In this document: positions 1-9,307 of the stretch, one piece after another
Numbering within the stretch: position 1 is the first letter of the stretch
Layout: the number at the start of each line of letters is the position of its first letter
Origin: Paenibacillus oceani
Lineage (GTDB): Bacteria; Bacillota; Bacilli; Paenibacillales; NBRC-103111
Reading direction: 5' to 3'
DNA: 64,000 bases
NCBI RefSeq assembly: GCF_014705615.1
Contig: NZ_JACXJA010000054.1
Location: 1 to 64,000, forward strand
Position numbers and translations under genes: made by a program
Notes under the pieces: model-generated
Told to the model about the DNA's origin: nothing
The model's database searches: none
The model's input: the letters and a program-made list of their open reading frames with translations, nothing else

Positions 1-26
1 TCCAGTTCGAGATCTGGCTGCAATAA

Positions 27-140
27 AAAATCCCCCTACGCAAGTAGGAGGATGGATACGCCGGAGGGTATAGGGAATCCCTTGCCCCATTTGCCTCGGC
101 GAATGCCGAGAGGCTACTATTTACTTCGGGAGGGTGTAAC
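27..140 (+). promoter_or_regulatory. Structured leader before the exopolysaccharide genes
   Basis: This stretch has two clear hairpins. One pairs 31-39 with 44-52 around a GCAA loop with a single mismatch. The other pairs CTCGGC (95-100) with GCCGAG (105-110). A Shine-Dalgarno GGGAGGG at 128-134 serves the TTG start at 141. Bases 3-26 read as the last seven codons of a preceding gene plus a stop, so the first hairpin may belong to that gene's 3' end. No known riboswitch class is recognised. Transcription-antitermination leaders are common before polysaccharide operons, but none can be identified here. Confidence 0.4.
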
Positions 141-1277
141 TTGGCTAATATAATGCTGCATGGTGCTACAACAGGAGCGAATTTTGGTGACGTTCTTTTC
201 GCAGATTTATTTTTCGAAAGGATAAAGGAACTGAACGAGGATGGTAATAATTATTTTTATGAGTCAAGATATGCAATGTCCGATCAAATAAAGGAATATT
301 TAAACTACAATTATCATTACTCTTTTAATAGTCTTTGGAAAGCCGACGCCTTAGTCTATTTTTCAGGCGGCTACTTTGGAGAACGAGTAAGTACTCCTAA
401 GGAGGACATATTGAGATTTTTAAAATACATGGTAGTTGGTATGTTTTTTGTAATTCGAAATAAACCCATTGCAATACTTGGTCTTGGTGCAGGACCATTA
501 TCCAATCGGTATCTGAGATGGTTCTGCAAAAAAATTTTTAATCATGCAACTATTATCACAGTCAGGGATACGCAATCAAAAAGTTACTTAGAGAAGTATG
601 GAGTAAAGAAGGAAATCATTGTAACATCCGACTCAGCTCAAATTGTTTCTAGAGAATTTGTTTCAATGGTGAAAGACAACAATATTCGAATAGAACCTCC
701 AATAGCTTCTCCAAAAAATATATTCTTGCATATAAACCCGGTTGAAAATTCTAATAGCTCCATTATCGAAAAAATAGTAGAACCTCTAAATTCTTTTTTA
801 AGCGAGAACCCAGAATACGGCGTAGTAATTGGTTGCGACGCTCATGGGGATTCGACAAATGCTGAACTTGAAAAAGTCCATAAGAAAGTGAAGGCAGGTA
901 ATGTCAGTAAATACTTTTATAACAACCCGAGAGATTTATGTGCATTGTTAACAGAAATGGATGTTATTGTTACATCCAAACTTCATGTAGGCATCCTGGG
1001 TGCAACCTTCTCCAAATCAGTAATCTCTATTTCTGGGCATTCCGAAAAAATTTATCGATATTATGAACAGATAGGAGAGAGTGGAAGAACTATCTCATTG
1101 GAAGATTGCACTTATGGGAAAATTAAAGGAATGTTAGATACTTACCATTTAAAGCCTATTATATTAGAAAAAGGAATTATTGAATCTGCAAATACCAATT
1201 TTAAGTATCTTGAGGAGTTTACCAATTTGGTTCGCCGAAAAGGACAACTGCAGATCGCTAAAAGTAAAGGCGTATAA
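141..1277 (+). CDS. Polysaccharide pyruvyl transferase family protein
   Basis: This 378-residue protein belongs to the CsaB/WcaK type of polysaccharide pyruvyltransferase, which transfers pyruvate from phosphoenolpyruvate to sugars of cell-surface polymers. The glycosyltransferase-B-like pattern is visible: a glycine-rich YFSGGYFGER near residues 73-82, ILGLGAGPL near 112, an interdomain VRDTQSKSYLEKYG near 140, TSDSAQIV near 161 and the C-terminal SKLHVGILGA near 281. The TTG start is chosen because GGGAGGG lies seven bases upstream. It is the first complete gene of an AT-rich exopolysaccharide cluster and is followed by a hairpin. The acceptor sugar cannot be told from sequence. Confidence 0.82.
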   Translation: MANIMLHGATTGANFGDVLFADLFFERIKELNEDGNNYFYESRYAMSDQIKEYLNYNYHYSFNSLWKADALVYFSGGYFGERVSTPKEDILRFLKYMVVGMFFVIRNKPIAILGLGAGPLSNRYLRWFCKKIFNHATIITVRDTQSKSYLEKYGVKKEIIVTSDSAQIVSREFVSMVKDNNIRIEPPIASPKNIFLHINPVENSNSSIIEKIVEPLNSFLSENPEYGVVIGCDAHGDSTNAELEKVHKKVKAGNVSKYFYNNPRDLCALLTEMDVIVTSKLHVGILGATFSKSVISISGHSEKIYRYYEQIGESGRTISLEDCTYGKIKGMLDTYHLKPIILEKGIIESANTNFKYLEEFTNLVRRKGQLQIAKSKGV

Positions 1278-1330
1278 GTGCTATGAAGTCCTCCTCGCCA
1301 AATGTGTGGGTTGAATAGCACTTCTTTTTA
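1276..1330 (+). terminator. Hairpin with T-rich tail after the pyruvyltransferase gene
   Basis: AAGTGCTAT (1276-1284) pairs perfectly with ATAGCACTT (1315-1323), followed by CTTTTT. The loop is long, about 30 bases, so it may be a weak or regulated terminator inside the operon. Confidence 0.5.
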
Positions 1331-1363
1331 ATTCTACTATATATCATTCGGTGAGGAGCTATT

Positions 1364-1414
1364 ATGAAATGTCTATTCGGTACTTGCAAAAAATATACTA
1401 CGGCACAAAAATAA
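1364..1414 (+). CDS. Possible 16-residue leader peptide
   Basis: A short frame (MKCLFGTCKKYTTAQK) sits between the hairpin and the flippase gene and is preceded by a good ribosome site, GTGAGGAGCTATT. It ends 12 bases before the flippase start. It may couple translation to the flippase gene, whose own ribosome site (AGAGAG) is weak. No homologue is recognised. Confidence 0.25.
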   Translation: MKCLFGTCKKYTTAQK

Positions 1415-1426
1415 GAGAGACTAGTT

Positions 1427-2773
1427 ATGTTTAATAAACTAATAAGCAAACTTAACGGAAATAAAAAAAATGTAATTAAAATAACGATTGGCACTGTTGT
1501 TGGACAGCTTATATCCGTAATTACTTTACCGTTCATTACTAGATTGTATGGGGCCGAGATTATCGGTTTTTGGGCTTTTTTAAATTCTATTGCAGTTATA
1601 GTTAAATCTTATTCGGATTTAGGTTTGACTAATTCAATTATGCTTGAAGAGGAGGAAGAGATTGAGGATGTTTATAAGGTAATAACGACGATTGTTACTA
1701 TTATAAGTATCGCGTCATCCGTGATAGTGGCTTGGATTTTTGTTACGTTTTCTTCATTTGAAATTAACCCCATCTTTTTGTTGTTTTACCTTATTGCATT
1801 AGTATTTACTATTCAGCAAATCCAATTATGTTATACGTGGCTAAATCGAAAGTGCGAGTATGGCATTTTAATGAAAAATCCTATTATTAATAATGGGATT
1901 AATAGTACTGCTGCGATCTTGTTGGGATTTCTCGGTATGGGGTTATACGGATATCTTGTCGGCAATATGATTGGTCAAATAATCACCTTACTATATATGA
2001 AGCGAAGTTTACCCAAAAGTATGTTTACTTTTAAACTAACGGATTTTGCAAAAATAGTATCAAATAATAAAAGATTTGTTACGTATCAACTACCTACCAA
2101 TGTAATATCAAATTTTAAAGATCAATTGCCGACCTTATTGATCCAAGGTCTTTGGGGGAGCCAAGCATTAGGCTATTACTCAATCACAGTAAGGGTACTC
2201 CAAATTCCAAGTACATTTCTTGCCAACTCGATTGGACGGGTGTTCTTTCAAACGACGTCAAAGTTAATAAGAGAGGGAAAAAGTATAGGAGAGTATGTGA
2301 CCAAAAATTTAAAATTAGGCATGATGTTTGCTATATTGCCTATAACCATACTAATGGCTTTAGGAGATAAACTGGCTATATTAGCGTTTGGTAAGGAATG
2401 GCAAGTGTCCGGTGAGTTTATTCGGCTTCTTGCAATACAATATTTTTTCATGTTTATTAGTAATACTGTATATGGTTTGTCGACCGTGTTGGAAAAACAA
2501 AATTATGCGATGATATCAAGTACAGCGCAAGTTGTTGGACTTACAATAGGAGCTGTAATCGGTAAATTTGTATTCGGAGATATATATATCAGTTTAGTAC
2601 TTATGGCTGCATTATTCGTTATTGCACATATTATTTATTTTAGTTATTTGTTCAAAGCAATGAAAGTATCTAGCGGAAAGTATGTTTTATATTCTTTAGT
2701 GTCTGTAATAACGATTGTTGTTTTGTCTGCCCTAGTAAGATGGATATCAGAATTTATTTTTGGAAATCTTTAA
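1427..2773 (+). CDS. Wzx-type polysaccharide flippase
   Basis: This 448-residue, very hydrophobic protein has about a dozen predicted membrane helices and belongs to the polysaccharide/O-antigen flippase branch of the MOP superfamily. The N-terminal GTVVGQLISVITLPFITRLYG is the typical first helix plus the TRLYG turn of Wzx proteins. The likely role is moving lipid-linked repeat units across the membrane before polymerisation. It lies in an AT-rich cluster with polymerase, glycosyltransferase and acyltransferase genes. Such proteins are poorly conserved, so substrate specificity cannot be inferred. Confidence 0.82.
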   Translation: MFNKLISKLNGNKKNVIKITIGTVVGQLISVITLPFITRLYGAEIIGFWAFLNSIAVIVKSYSDLGLTNSIMLEEEEEIEDVYKVITTIVTIISIASSVIVAWIFVTFSSFEINPIFLLFYLIALVFTIQQIQLCYTWLNRKCEYGILMKNPIINNGINSTAAILLGFLGMGLYGYLVGNMIGQIITLLYMKRSLPKSMFTFKLTDFAKIVSNNKRFVTYQLPTNVISNFKDQLPTLLIQGLWGSQALGYYSITVRVLQIPSTFLANSIGRVFFQTTSKLIREGKSIGEYVTKNLKLGMMFAILPITILMALGDKLAILAFGKEWQVSGEFIRLLAIQYFFMFISNTVYGLSTVLEKQNYAMISSTAQVVGLTIGAVIGKFVFGDIYISLVLMAALFVIAHIIYFSYLFKAMKVSSGKYVLYSLVSVITIVVLSALVRWISEFIFGNL

Positions 2774-2818
2774 GCAATTTTTGTATAAAAGCTGAACATT
2801 TGTAGTAATGCCTTGGCA

Positions 2819-2908
2819 ATGTATGGGGAAATGATCGATCTGCCTTCTAAAAATGATTTAAGAACGGATGTTTCGAGTGCATATGGATTGGAATTAATGA
2901 GCGATTAA
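2819..2908 (+). CDS. Short frame or gene remnant between flippase and polymerase
   Basis: A 29-residue frame starting MYGEMIDLPSKND and ending AYGLELMSD occupies most of the 185-base gap. It lacks a convincing ribosome site and reads more like the tail of a larger enzyme than a small protein, so it may be a remnant of a deleted gene. I do not recognise the parent. Confidence 0.2.
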   Translation: MYGEMIDLPSKNDLRTDVSSAYGLELMSD

Positions 2909-2958
2909 CCATGATTCAAGCTTAATGCTTGTGGCTACCTTATACTTGAGGTGAGGTT

Positions 2959-4272
2959 GTGGATTTGTCGATGAGGGACCGTACTATTTCCGTTATATTT
3001 TGTTTATTTGTTACTATATACCCATTTTTAATTATCTCATGGGAAAAAACATTCTACTATACAAATGTGAAAGCCTATTATTTAATTGGGTTTTCTATTT
3101 TGTTATGTGCCCTTATATCGCTTTTCAGTGACAAACGGAAGATAAGTAATGTGCAGCTTGAACAACTCGGAAAGGCTGAATGGCTCTTACTATTACTTTT
3201 ATTGCTAGTCGGAGTTTCAACCGTTCAATCCTTACAAATATCTTTAGTAGGGTACTTGACGGAGCATAATGGAATATTGGTCATGTTTTCCTATGCGCTG
3301 TTATTTATGATAGCGTCTCGCTTTGTTCATCCTGATTGGCATCAAAAAATCATCAATTTTCTAGCTATCAGCGCATCTTTATGCTCAGTATATGGTATCG
3401 CACAACATTATGGAACCAATCTGCTGTCCCAAGATATTGTTATGGACTACGCCTATAAGAACAGAAGCTTTTCCTTTTTCGATAACCCCGACTACTTCGG
3501 GGCTTTTTTAGTTTTAGCTGTAATTATGGTATTTACTCTATATTTGGCAGCAGATAAACGAATAAATGAACTGCTTTATTTGTTCATTTTATGTCTGCTT
3601 GGTGTTGCCTTGTTAGGATCGGAAACACGCAGCGCATGGTTGGGAAGTTTGATCGGCCTACTTATGCTATCGGTGTTAGTAGCATGGAAAAGAAAAGATT
3701 TGTGGAAAAAGTGGATCGCCGTTTTCATCGTTATTATTTTGACTTTTGTGGTTATGAATATTTTTTCTCAACAGGATTACTTAGCACGAGCTAAGAGTAT
3801 TGTTGAGGACGTCCATAAAATAGCAACAAATGTCGACAGCAACACAGCAGGGGCGACACGTTGGTACATTTGGAAGATTACTTTACCTCTAATAAAGGAG
3901 TATTTTTGGTTTGGTTCTGGGCCGAATACGTTCCACCTGGTTTTTCATCCAGGCATTGATCCCGATTTCTGGAAGTACTTAAGTGGCGGACCTATATACG
4001 ATGTAAACAACGATTACCTACATATAGCTCTGACACTCGGAGTACCGGCTCTAATGGTCTATTTATTATTTTTGGCGGTGATCTTATATAATGGATTTCA
4101 CAGCGCCAAAGTTCTGAGCGGAGAACGCCAGATAATAGCATATGGCTGCTTAGCGGCAATCACCGGATATTTGGTTCAGGCATTTTTCAATATAAGCGTT
4201 GTTTCTGTGGCTCCTTATTTTTGGATTATTCTAGGGATTTCATATAGCTATACAGTAACTTCAAATAAATGA
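2959..4272 (+). CDS. Wzy-like O-antigen ligase/polymerase family protein
   Basis: This 437-residue membrane protein has about eleven hydrophobic segments and the Wzy_C/O-antigen ligase signature: GSETRSAWLGSLIGL near 216-230, then a large extracellular loop holding ITLPLIKEYFWFGSGPNTF. Family members polymerise lipid-linked repeat units or ligate them to a carrier on the outer face of the membrane. The GTG start at 2959 follows GAGGTGAGG with a tight gap; an ATG twelve bases further in is an alternative. Its place beside the flippase supports a Wzx/Wzy route for the exopolysaccharide. Confidence 0.8.
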   Translation: MDLSMRDRTISVIFCLFVTIYPFLIISWEKTFYYTNVKAYYLIGFSILLCALISLFSDKRKISNVQLEQLGKAEWLLLLLLLLVGVSTVQSLQISLVGYLTEHNGILVMFSYALLFMIASRFVHPDWHQKIINFLAISASLCSVYGIAQHYGTNLLSQDIVMDYAYKNRSFSFFDNPDYFGAFLVLAVIMVFTLYLAADKRINELLYLFILCLLGVALLGSETRSAWLGSLIGLLMLSVLVAWKRKDLWKKWIAVFIVIILTFVVMNIFSQQDYLARAKSIVEDVHKIATNVDSNTAGATRWYIWKITLPLIKEYFWFGSGPNTFHLVFHPGIDPDFWKYLSGGPIYDVNNDYLHIALTLGVPALMVYLLFLAVILYNGFHSAKVLSGERQIIAYGCLAAITGYLVQAFFNISVVSVAPYFWIILGISYSYTVTSNK

Positions 4273-4291
4273 AACAGGAAGGAGAATAGTT

Positions 4292-4438
4292 CTGCATAAA
4301 CAGCTTACCGAAGAATTACAAAAGTTTATTTATAGGTATGAACACGAGAATTTCTCAGGTGATCATAGGCAGTCAATAAAACCGTACGTAGAGGAACTGA
4401 AGCAGTTGGTGCAAAGCATCTTGCTGACAAATAGGTGA
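4292..4438 (+). CDS. Small conserved-looking protein with a CTG start
   Basis: A 48-residue frame fills most of the gap between the polymerase and glycosyltransferase genes. It starts with the rare codon CTG, placed seven bases after a strong AAGGAG, and no better start is in frame. The product is charged and probably helical (HKQLTEELQKFIYRYEHENF, later YVEELKQLVQSIL). Nothing else in the gap explains the ribosome site. Function unknown; it could be a small regulator or a spurious frame. Confidence 0.45.
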   Translation: MHKQLTEELQKFIYRYEHENFSGDHRQSIKPYVEELKQLVQSILLTNR

Positions 4439-4515
4439 AAAGCCTGCGTTATCGTTATCGTGTTGTTTGAAGGTTGGCATTTTGATTTATACCACATAAT
4501 AAAGTTGGTGTTTCG

Positions 4516-5544
4516 ATGAATGATGTTTCAATCCTTGTATCCGTAGTAATGCCGATCCGAAATGAAGAAAAATACATTGTAAACTGTATTGAAACCTTAA
4601 TGAAACAGGATTATCCGAAAAAAAATTTAGAAATCATTCTTGTTGATGGCTGTTCGACAGATAAAACCAAAGAAATACTAAATGAATATCAGAATAAGCA
4701 TCCAAACCTTATAAAGGTTATCGAAAATCCGAACAAAACGGTACAGTATGCTTTGAATATCGGCATTCTTGCGGCACAAGGGGTATATATTGTTCGATTG
4801 GACGCACATTCCGAATATGCTAATGATTATATATCAAAATGTGTGCATTACTTGGAAACGACAGATGCAACAAATGTGGGCGGACCTACCATAGTGAAGG
4901 GAAAAACGGAGTTGCAGAAAGTTATAGCTTCCAGTTATCATTCTACATTTGGCATGGGTGGGGGAAATCATCATAATGAGCAATATGAGGGATATTCCGA
5001 AACGGTATTCCTCGGTGCTTACCGGAAGGAAAGTATTTTACGATTTGGATTATATGATGAGAACTTTCCAAGAAATGAGGATGATGAGCTTAATTATCGA
5101 ATAAAAAAGAATGGCGGGAAAGTGTTTGTGACCCCTCAGATCAAGTCGGTTTATTTCCCGAGAAATTCTTTGAAAGCATTATTTAAGCAACATTTTGAGT
5201 ACGGTTATTGGAAAGTAGCAGTAATCAAAAAGCATAACAAGCCTGCCAGAATCACTCATTTAGTACCAGGAGCATTTGTGGTATTTAATATTGTAGGGTT
5301 GCCGCTGTCATTAATGTTTAATCCAATAGCGGTTTTTTACTGTATGGTGATGCTGCTTTATTTCTTGTTAAATGGATACTACTCTGCTACAAACAAGCAT
5401 ATTAGTGGACTTTTTAATAAAATTACACTATTCCTCGTCCATATTATTCTCCATGTATCATATGGCACTGGTTTTGTATACGGATTACTGAATATGAGAC
5501 GGTTTAAATTCAATTACAGTCACTCTTTGTCCATGAAGCCATAA
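4516..5544 (+). CDS. Family 2 glycosyltransferase, ExoA-like
   Basis: This 342-residue protein has a GT-A fold at the N-terminus: VSVVMPIRNEEKYIVNCIETL at residues 8-28, EIILVDGCSTDKT near 39-51, and RLDAHSEY near 94-101 in place of a plain DxD metal site. ENFPRNEDDELNYRI near 182 carries the catalytic-base region. Two to three hydrophobic segments near 240-320 anchor it in the membrane, as in ExoA of succinoglycan synthesis, which adds a sugar to a lipid-linked intermediate. It is followed 23 bases later by the acyltransferase gene. The sugar donor is unknown. Confidence 0.85.
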   Translation: MNDVSILVSVVMPIRNEEKYIVNCIETLMKQDYPKKNLEIILVDGCSTDKTKEILNEYQNKHPNLIKVIENPNKTVQYALNIGILAAQGVYIVRLDAHSEYANDYISKCVHYLETTDATNVGGPTIVKGKTELQKVIASSYHSTFGMGGGNHHNEQYEGYSETVFLGAYRKESILRFGLYDENFPRNEDDELNYRIKKNGGKVFVTPQIKSVYFPRNSLKALFKQHFEYGYWKVAVIKKHNKPARITHLVPGAFVVFNIVGLPLSLMFNPIAVFYCMVMLLYFLLNGYYSATNKHISGLFNKITLFLVHIILHVSYGTGFVYGLLNMRRFKFNYSHSLSMKP

Positions 5545-5567
5545 TTAATATTAGGGGATGCAGTTGA

Positions 5568-6629
5568 ATGAAAAGGCTTGATTCACTCCAAGCTCTTAGA
5601 GGAATAGCTGCTTTAATGGTTGTAATATACCACGCCACCTATCAGTTCGAAAGCTATTATAATTATAAACTGCTTGACGGTTTTTTTTATTTTGGTTATT
5701 GGGGTGTCGATCTTTTCTTTGTTCTAAGCGGATTTATTATTTTTTATATCCACCATGGCGATATAGGCAGGAGAATACGGCTTGGGTCATTTATCCGAAA
5801 ACGATTTATACGAATATTTCCGATTTATTGGATTATTACATTTTTGCTAATTCCGTTATTTTTACTGGTTCCTTCTTTTGGCGGCTCTTCGGTTAGAGAG
5901 TTGGATGTCATACTCAAGTCAATTCTCTTATTTCCTCAGTCCGTTCATCCCGTTCTTGGTGTTGCTTGGACATTAACCCATGAGTTGTTCTTTTACCTGA
6001 TGTTTTCTCTTTTAATTATGCTTCCTAGAAAATGGTCGTATCCTTTGTTTGCAGCCTGGATTTCAATTACAATTGGGCTGTTTATTTGTTCATTCTGGAT
6101 TGATTTTAAAAGTATGAACTATTACATTAAATTTATTTTCAGTTCATATAATCTGGAATTCCTGCTAGGCGTTTTAGTTGCAAAGCTTCTAATCCGGTAT
6201 AAAGACAACATATTACGTTATACAAGTATGATCGCTTCGATTGGTATTGCTGGTTTAGCAGCAACCTGGATGGTTTATTATTTTGGAATTTTTACTCCGC
6301 ATCGAGTCATTTCTTGGGCGCTGTTTTCAGCTTTTCTTATATTAGGGTTTACTTTAATTGAAAGCAAAAAAAATATTGCGGTTCCAAAACTTTTTCGTTA
6401 CTTAGGAGATGCATCATATTCCATATATTTAACTCATGATTTATGGTTATCAATCATTAATAAAATTTATCGTTTTGCATTTCAACAAGTCAACTTAGTC
6501 TCTGCTGCAATTATCATAATCGGCGCTACACTTGCAGGGTGCTTGTTCTATTCTATTATAGAGAAACCCGTTCTCCATGTGTTACGAGGCAAACAAACTA
6601 AAAAGGAACAGGAAGGCTTGACAACTTAA
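5568..6629 (+). CDS. Acyltransferase family 3 (OafA-like) membrane protein
   Basis: This 353-residue protein with about ten membrane segments has the acyltransferase-3 hallmarks: LQALRGIAALMVVIYH at residues 7-22 with the conserved RG and catalytic His, GVDLFFVLSGFII near 46-58, and WTLTHELFFYL near 133-143. These enzymes O-acetylate or O-succinylate cell-surface sugars. It is the last gene of the AT-rich cluster and ends about 35 bases before a strong terminator. The modified sugar cannot be assigned. Confidence 0.87.
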   Translation: MKRLDSLQALRGIAALMVVIYHATYQFESYYNYKLLDGFFYFGYWGVDLFFVLSGFIIFYIHHGDIGRRIRLGSFIRKRFIRIFPIYWIITFLLIPLFLLVPSFGGSSVRELDVILKSILLFPQSVHPVLGVAWTLTHELFFYLMFSLLIMLPRKWSYPLFAAWISITIGLFICSFWIDFKSMNYYIKFIFSSYNLEFLLGVLVAKLLIRYKDNILRYTSMIASIGIAGLAATWMVYYFGIFTPHRVISWALFSAFLILGFTLIESKKNIAVPKLFRYLGDASYSIYLTHDLWLSIINKIYRFAFQQVNLVSAAIIIIGATLAGCLFYSIIEKPVLHVLRGKQTKKEQEGLTT

Positions 6630-6663
6630 GGAATTACCCAAATAAGGAGTTACCGAAATGAAT

Positions 6664-6710
6664 AATAAAAGAACGGAGCTGCCGTCTTCAGCAGCATCCG
6701 TTCTTTTATT
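6664..6710. terminator. Strong terminator, probably bidirectional
   Basis: AATAAAAGAACGGA (6664-6677) is the perfect complement of 6697-6710 and is extended by GCTGC (6678-6682) pairing with GCAGC (6691-6695). With A and T runs at both ends it can stop the exopolysaccharide operon and the converging mtnKA operon. Confidence 0.9.
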
Positions 6711-6742
6711 GTGTTTCGATAGTGCTTTACGTTTGTTCATCC

Positions 6743-7804
6743 TCACCCAAACAACTTCCTCAAATTCTCCCCATAAGGCGCCTGAACGACACCTTTCTCC
6801 GTAATAATAGCGGTCACGTATTCGTTAGGCGTTACGTCGAAGGCCGGGTTAAATACTTTGACGCCGCGCGGAGCCGTGCGTTTGCCGAAGCCTTCGGTGA
6901 CTTCCTCTTCATTGCGTTCTTCGATCGGAATTTCCGCGCCGGTAGGCGTGTTCAGGTCGATCGTCGACATCGGGCAAGCCACATAAAACGGGATGCCGTG
7001 GGCTTTGGCCAGAACGGCGACTCCATAAGTGCCGATTTTGTTGGCTACGTCGCCGTTGGCGGCGACCCGGTCGGTGCCGACGATGACGGCTTGCACCCAG
7101 CCTTTGGACATGACCATGGCGGCCATGTTGTCGCAGATGAGGGTGACATCGATGCCGGCCTGCTGCAGCTCAAATGCGGTCAAGCGCGAGCCCTGCAGGA
7201 CCGGACGGGTTTCGTCGGCGAATACTTTGACGTTCCAGCCGCGTTCCTGGGCGAGATACAGAGGCGCCAGCGCCGTTCCGTACTTCGCCGTTGCCAGTCC
7301 GCCCGCGTTGCAGTGCGTGAGCACCCCGATACCGTCGTGCAGCAGGGTGAGCGCGTGTTCGCCGATCAGACGGCACGTTTCCTCGTCCTCGGCCTGGATC
7401 TGGATCGCTTCGGACAGCATCGCTTCCTTCAGTACTTCTCCGTCGCGCAACCCTTCGCCCGTCAGCAAAGCATCCGCTTTGGCTTTCATCCGGTCCAGCG
7501 CCCAGAACAAGTTGACGGCGGTCGGCCGCGAGGTGGCCAAGTAATCCGCCTGCCGGTTGATTTCCGCCTGGACCTGCTCGGCGTCGCCGGAAACCTCTCT
7601 GACTCCCAAGTATACGCCGAAAGCCGCAGCGATTCCGATCGCCGGAGCTCCGCGCACTTTCAGATGACGAATGGCTTCCCAGACGTCTTCGGCTGTCGTT
7701 AAAGCCAAATAGACGATTTCTTCAGGCAGCAGCCGCTGGTCGAGGAGATCCAGATGATCTCCCGCCCATACGACAGACTGCAGCGGTTGTTGTGCAGTTT
7801 CCAT
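6743..7804 (-). CDS. mtnA: S-methyl-5-thioribose-1-phosphate isomerase
   Basis: This 353-residue enzyme converts methylthioribose-1-phosphate to methylthioribulose-1-phosphate in the methionine salvage pathway. The eIF2B-alpha-like fold shows [13 protein letters not shown] near 51-63, [17 protein letters not shown] near 163 with the catalytic Cys, and [19 protein letters not shown] near 243 with the catalytic Asp. The length is typical. Start ATG at 7804 follows TAAGGAGATT. It lies 56 bases after mtnK and is probably co-transcribed with it. No SAM-I riboswitch is visible upstream of the pair. Confidence 0.95.
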   Translation of the reverse strand: METAQQPLQSVVWAGDHLDLLDQRLLPEEIVYLALTTAEDVWEAIRHLKVRGAPAIGIAAAFGVYLGVREVSGDAEQVQAEINRQADYLATSRPTAVNLFWALDRMKAKADALLTGEGLRDGEVLKEAMLSEAIQIQAEDEETCRLIGEHALTLLHDGIGVLTHCNAGGLATAKYGTALAPLYLAQERGWNVKVFADETRPVLQGSRLTAFELQQAGIDVTLICDNMAAMVMSKGWVQAVIVGTDRVAANGDVANKIGTYGVAVLAKAHGIPFYVACPMSTIDLNTPTGAEIPIEERNEEEVTEGFGKRTAPRGVKVFNPAFDVTPNEYVTAIITEKGVVQAPYGENLRKLFG

Positions 7805-7860
7805 TCCTAATCTCCTTATCGCTTACCTCGGGCGTGATCGCCTTCGGAAACTCTTCCTTA

Positions 7861-9069
7861 TTATTGAGCGGCTGCTTTGACAGCGATGTCGAGCACTTCG
7901 TCGATAGAAACGCTGCTCCGGTGGTGTTTGATCAGCGTCTTCCCGATGGCAAGTGCCAGACGTTGAGCGCGTTCTTTGGCGGCTGCGTCTTCGATTTTAT
8001 CGATATCTGCGACATGGGCCAGTCCGACGATTCTGCGCACCATTTTACAGCCGGCATATCCGATTGTATCACGAAGCAGTTGTTCGACATAGATGTCTTG
8101 GAAACCCGGTGTGTTCGAAATCCGATCCACACTGCGGTCGTTCCACAGACTGCGAAACTCCCACTCGAACGTCGTCCAGGTGTCCTTGACGGTAGTCAGC
8201 AGGTACTCCCGGTACTCCGCACGGCTGGCCGCATCCGGACTCCAGCCCTCCTGGCCGGCGAAATTCAGAAGCAGATTGGCGATAACCGCTCCGATATCGA
8301 AGCCCATCGGGCCGTAATAGGCAAATTCAGGATCAATTACCTTCGTCGATTGTTCGGTAATGAAAATACTTCCGGTATGAAGATCGCCATGGAGCAGCGC
8401 TTGGGCATTTGTCAGAAAGCCGTGACGCAGACGGGCAACTTCGAGCTTCAGCTCGGTATCGTTCCAGAGCGCCTCCGCTTCATCGCGGATCGTTTCGTCG
8501 AAGCTGTTCGTCTCGGCGTCACGGTAAGGGTCGTCGAAGATCAAGTCCTCGGTTATTTTACACAGATCGGGATTGATAAATTGCTTGACGCGTTCTTTTT
8601 TGTCCTGTTGATTCATGCCGAGATCCGACGAATAGAACAACGTATGCGACAGAAAGCGGCCAATATCGCCGGCAAATTTGGGGTACTTGTTGCGCTCGAT
8701 CAAGCCTCTTCTCATGATGACGTGATCGCTCAAATCTTCCATAACGGTGAGCGCCAGCTCGGGAACGTATTGGTACACACGCGGAACGAGGTCCGGGCAA
8801 AGCGCTCCCTCATACTGTAGAGCTTCGCTCTCGATCCTGGCGCGGTCGAGGGTAAGCGGCCATGATTCGCCTACTACTTTAGCGTAAGGCAGCGCCTGCT
8901 TCAAAATAATGCTTTTTCCCGTTGCCGGTTCGGTAATGTGGAATACCAGGTTCAAGTTCCCGTCGCCGATTTCACGGGATGCCAATTGGGCGTCCGCTGC
9001 GAACAAATCCGGGATGGATTTGGCAAATTGTATGGCTTCCCCTTCCGAAAGCGGGTGATACTGCGTCAT
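7861..9069 (-). CDS. mtnK: Methylthioribose kinase
   Basis: This 402-residue kinase phosphorylates 5-methylthioribose with ATP, the step before MtnA. It shows the aminoglycoside-phosphotransferase-like fold: IGDGNLNLVFHI near 34-45, the catalytic HGDLHTGSIFIT near 230, and the metal-binding VIDPEFAYYGPMGFDIG near 246. ATG at 9069 is preferred over an in-frame start eight codons upstream because GGAGGTGCGTT lies directly before it. It begins the mtnK-mtnA operon and is divergent from dps. Confidence 0.95.
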   Translation of the reverse strand: MTQYHPLSEGEAIQFAKSIPDLFAADAQLASREIGDGNLNLVFHITEPATGKSIILKQALPYAKVVGESWPLTLDRARIESEALQYEGALCPDLVPRVYQYVPELALTVMEDLSDHVIMRRGLIERNKYPKFAGDIGRFLSHTLFYSSDLGMNQQDKKERVKQFINPDLCKITEDLIFDDPYRDAETNSFDETIRDEAEALWNDTELKLEVARLRHGFLTNAQALLHGDLHTGSIFITEQSTKVIDPEFAYYGPMGFDIGAVIANLLLNFAGQEGWSPDAASRAEYREYLLTTVKDTWTTFEWEFRSLWNDRSVDRISNTPGFQDIYVEQLLRDTIGYAGCKMVRRIVGLAHVADIDKIEDAAAKERAQRLALAIGKTLIKHHRSSVSIDEVLDIAVKAAAQ

Positions 9070-9307
9070 AACGCACCTCCGATAAATGGTCAAACTCTTA
9101 TCTTAGTATAAGCGAAATTGAAACACGGGGAAATACCAAGTTAACCACCGAGAATAGTATATAATTGAAACTTACATAATAAACGTCTCCGGCAGCCACA
9201 ATAGGGAAGATTGTGCAAGGCAAAGCGCACTCCGATGCCTGTTTCAAAACCGGCAAACCCGTTTACATTATGAGTACAGCTTTCAATAAGAGGAGGCACT
9301 GGTAACT

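Noticed and set aside
1-26. A tRNA 3' end suggested by TTCGA near the window start
   Set aside because: The stem around it does not form a proper T-arm and no acceptor stem can be seen; the bases fit the end of a protein gene better.
6659-6829. A small frame beginning MNNKRTELPSS after AAGGAG
   Set aside because: It runs through the strong bidirectional terminator and then antisense to mtnA.
6722-7702. A 326-codon plus-strand frame
   Set aside because: Antisense to mtnA, whose motifs are unambiguous.
9181-9300. c-di-GMP riboswitch upstream of dps
   Set aside because: Only a few words (GGCAAAG, CACTCCG) recall that family; the conserved core and pairing are not present.
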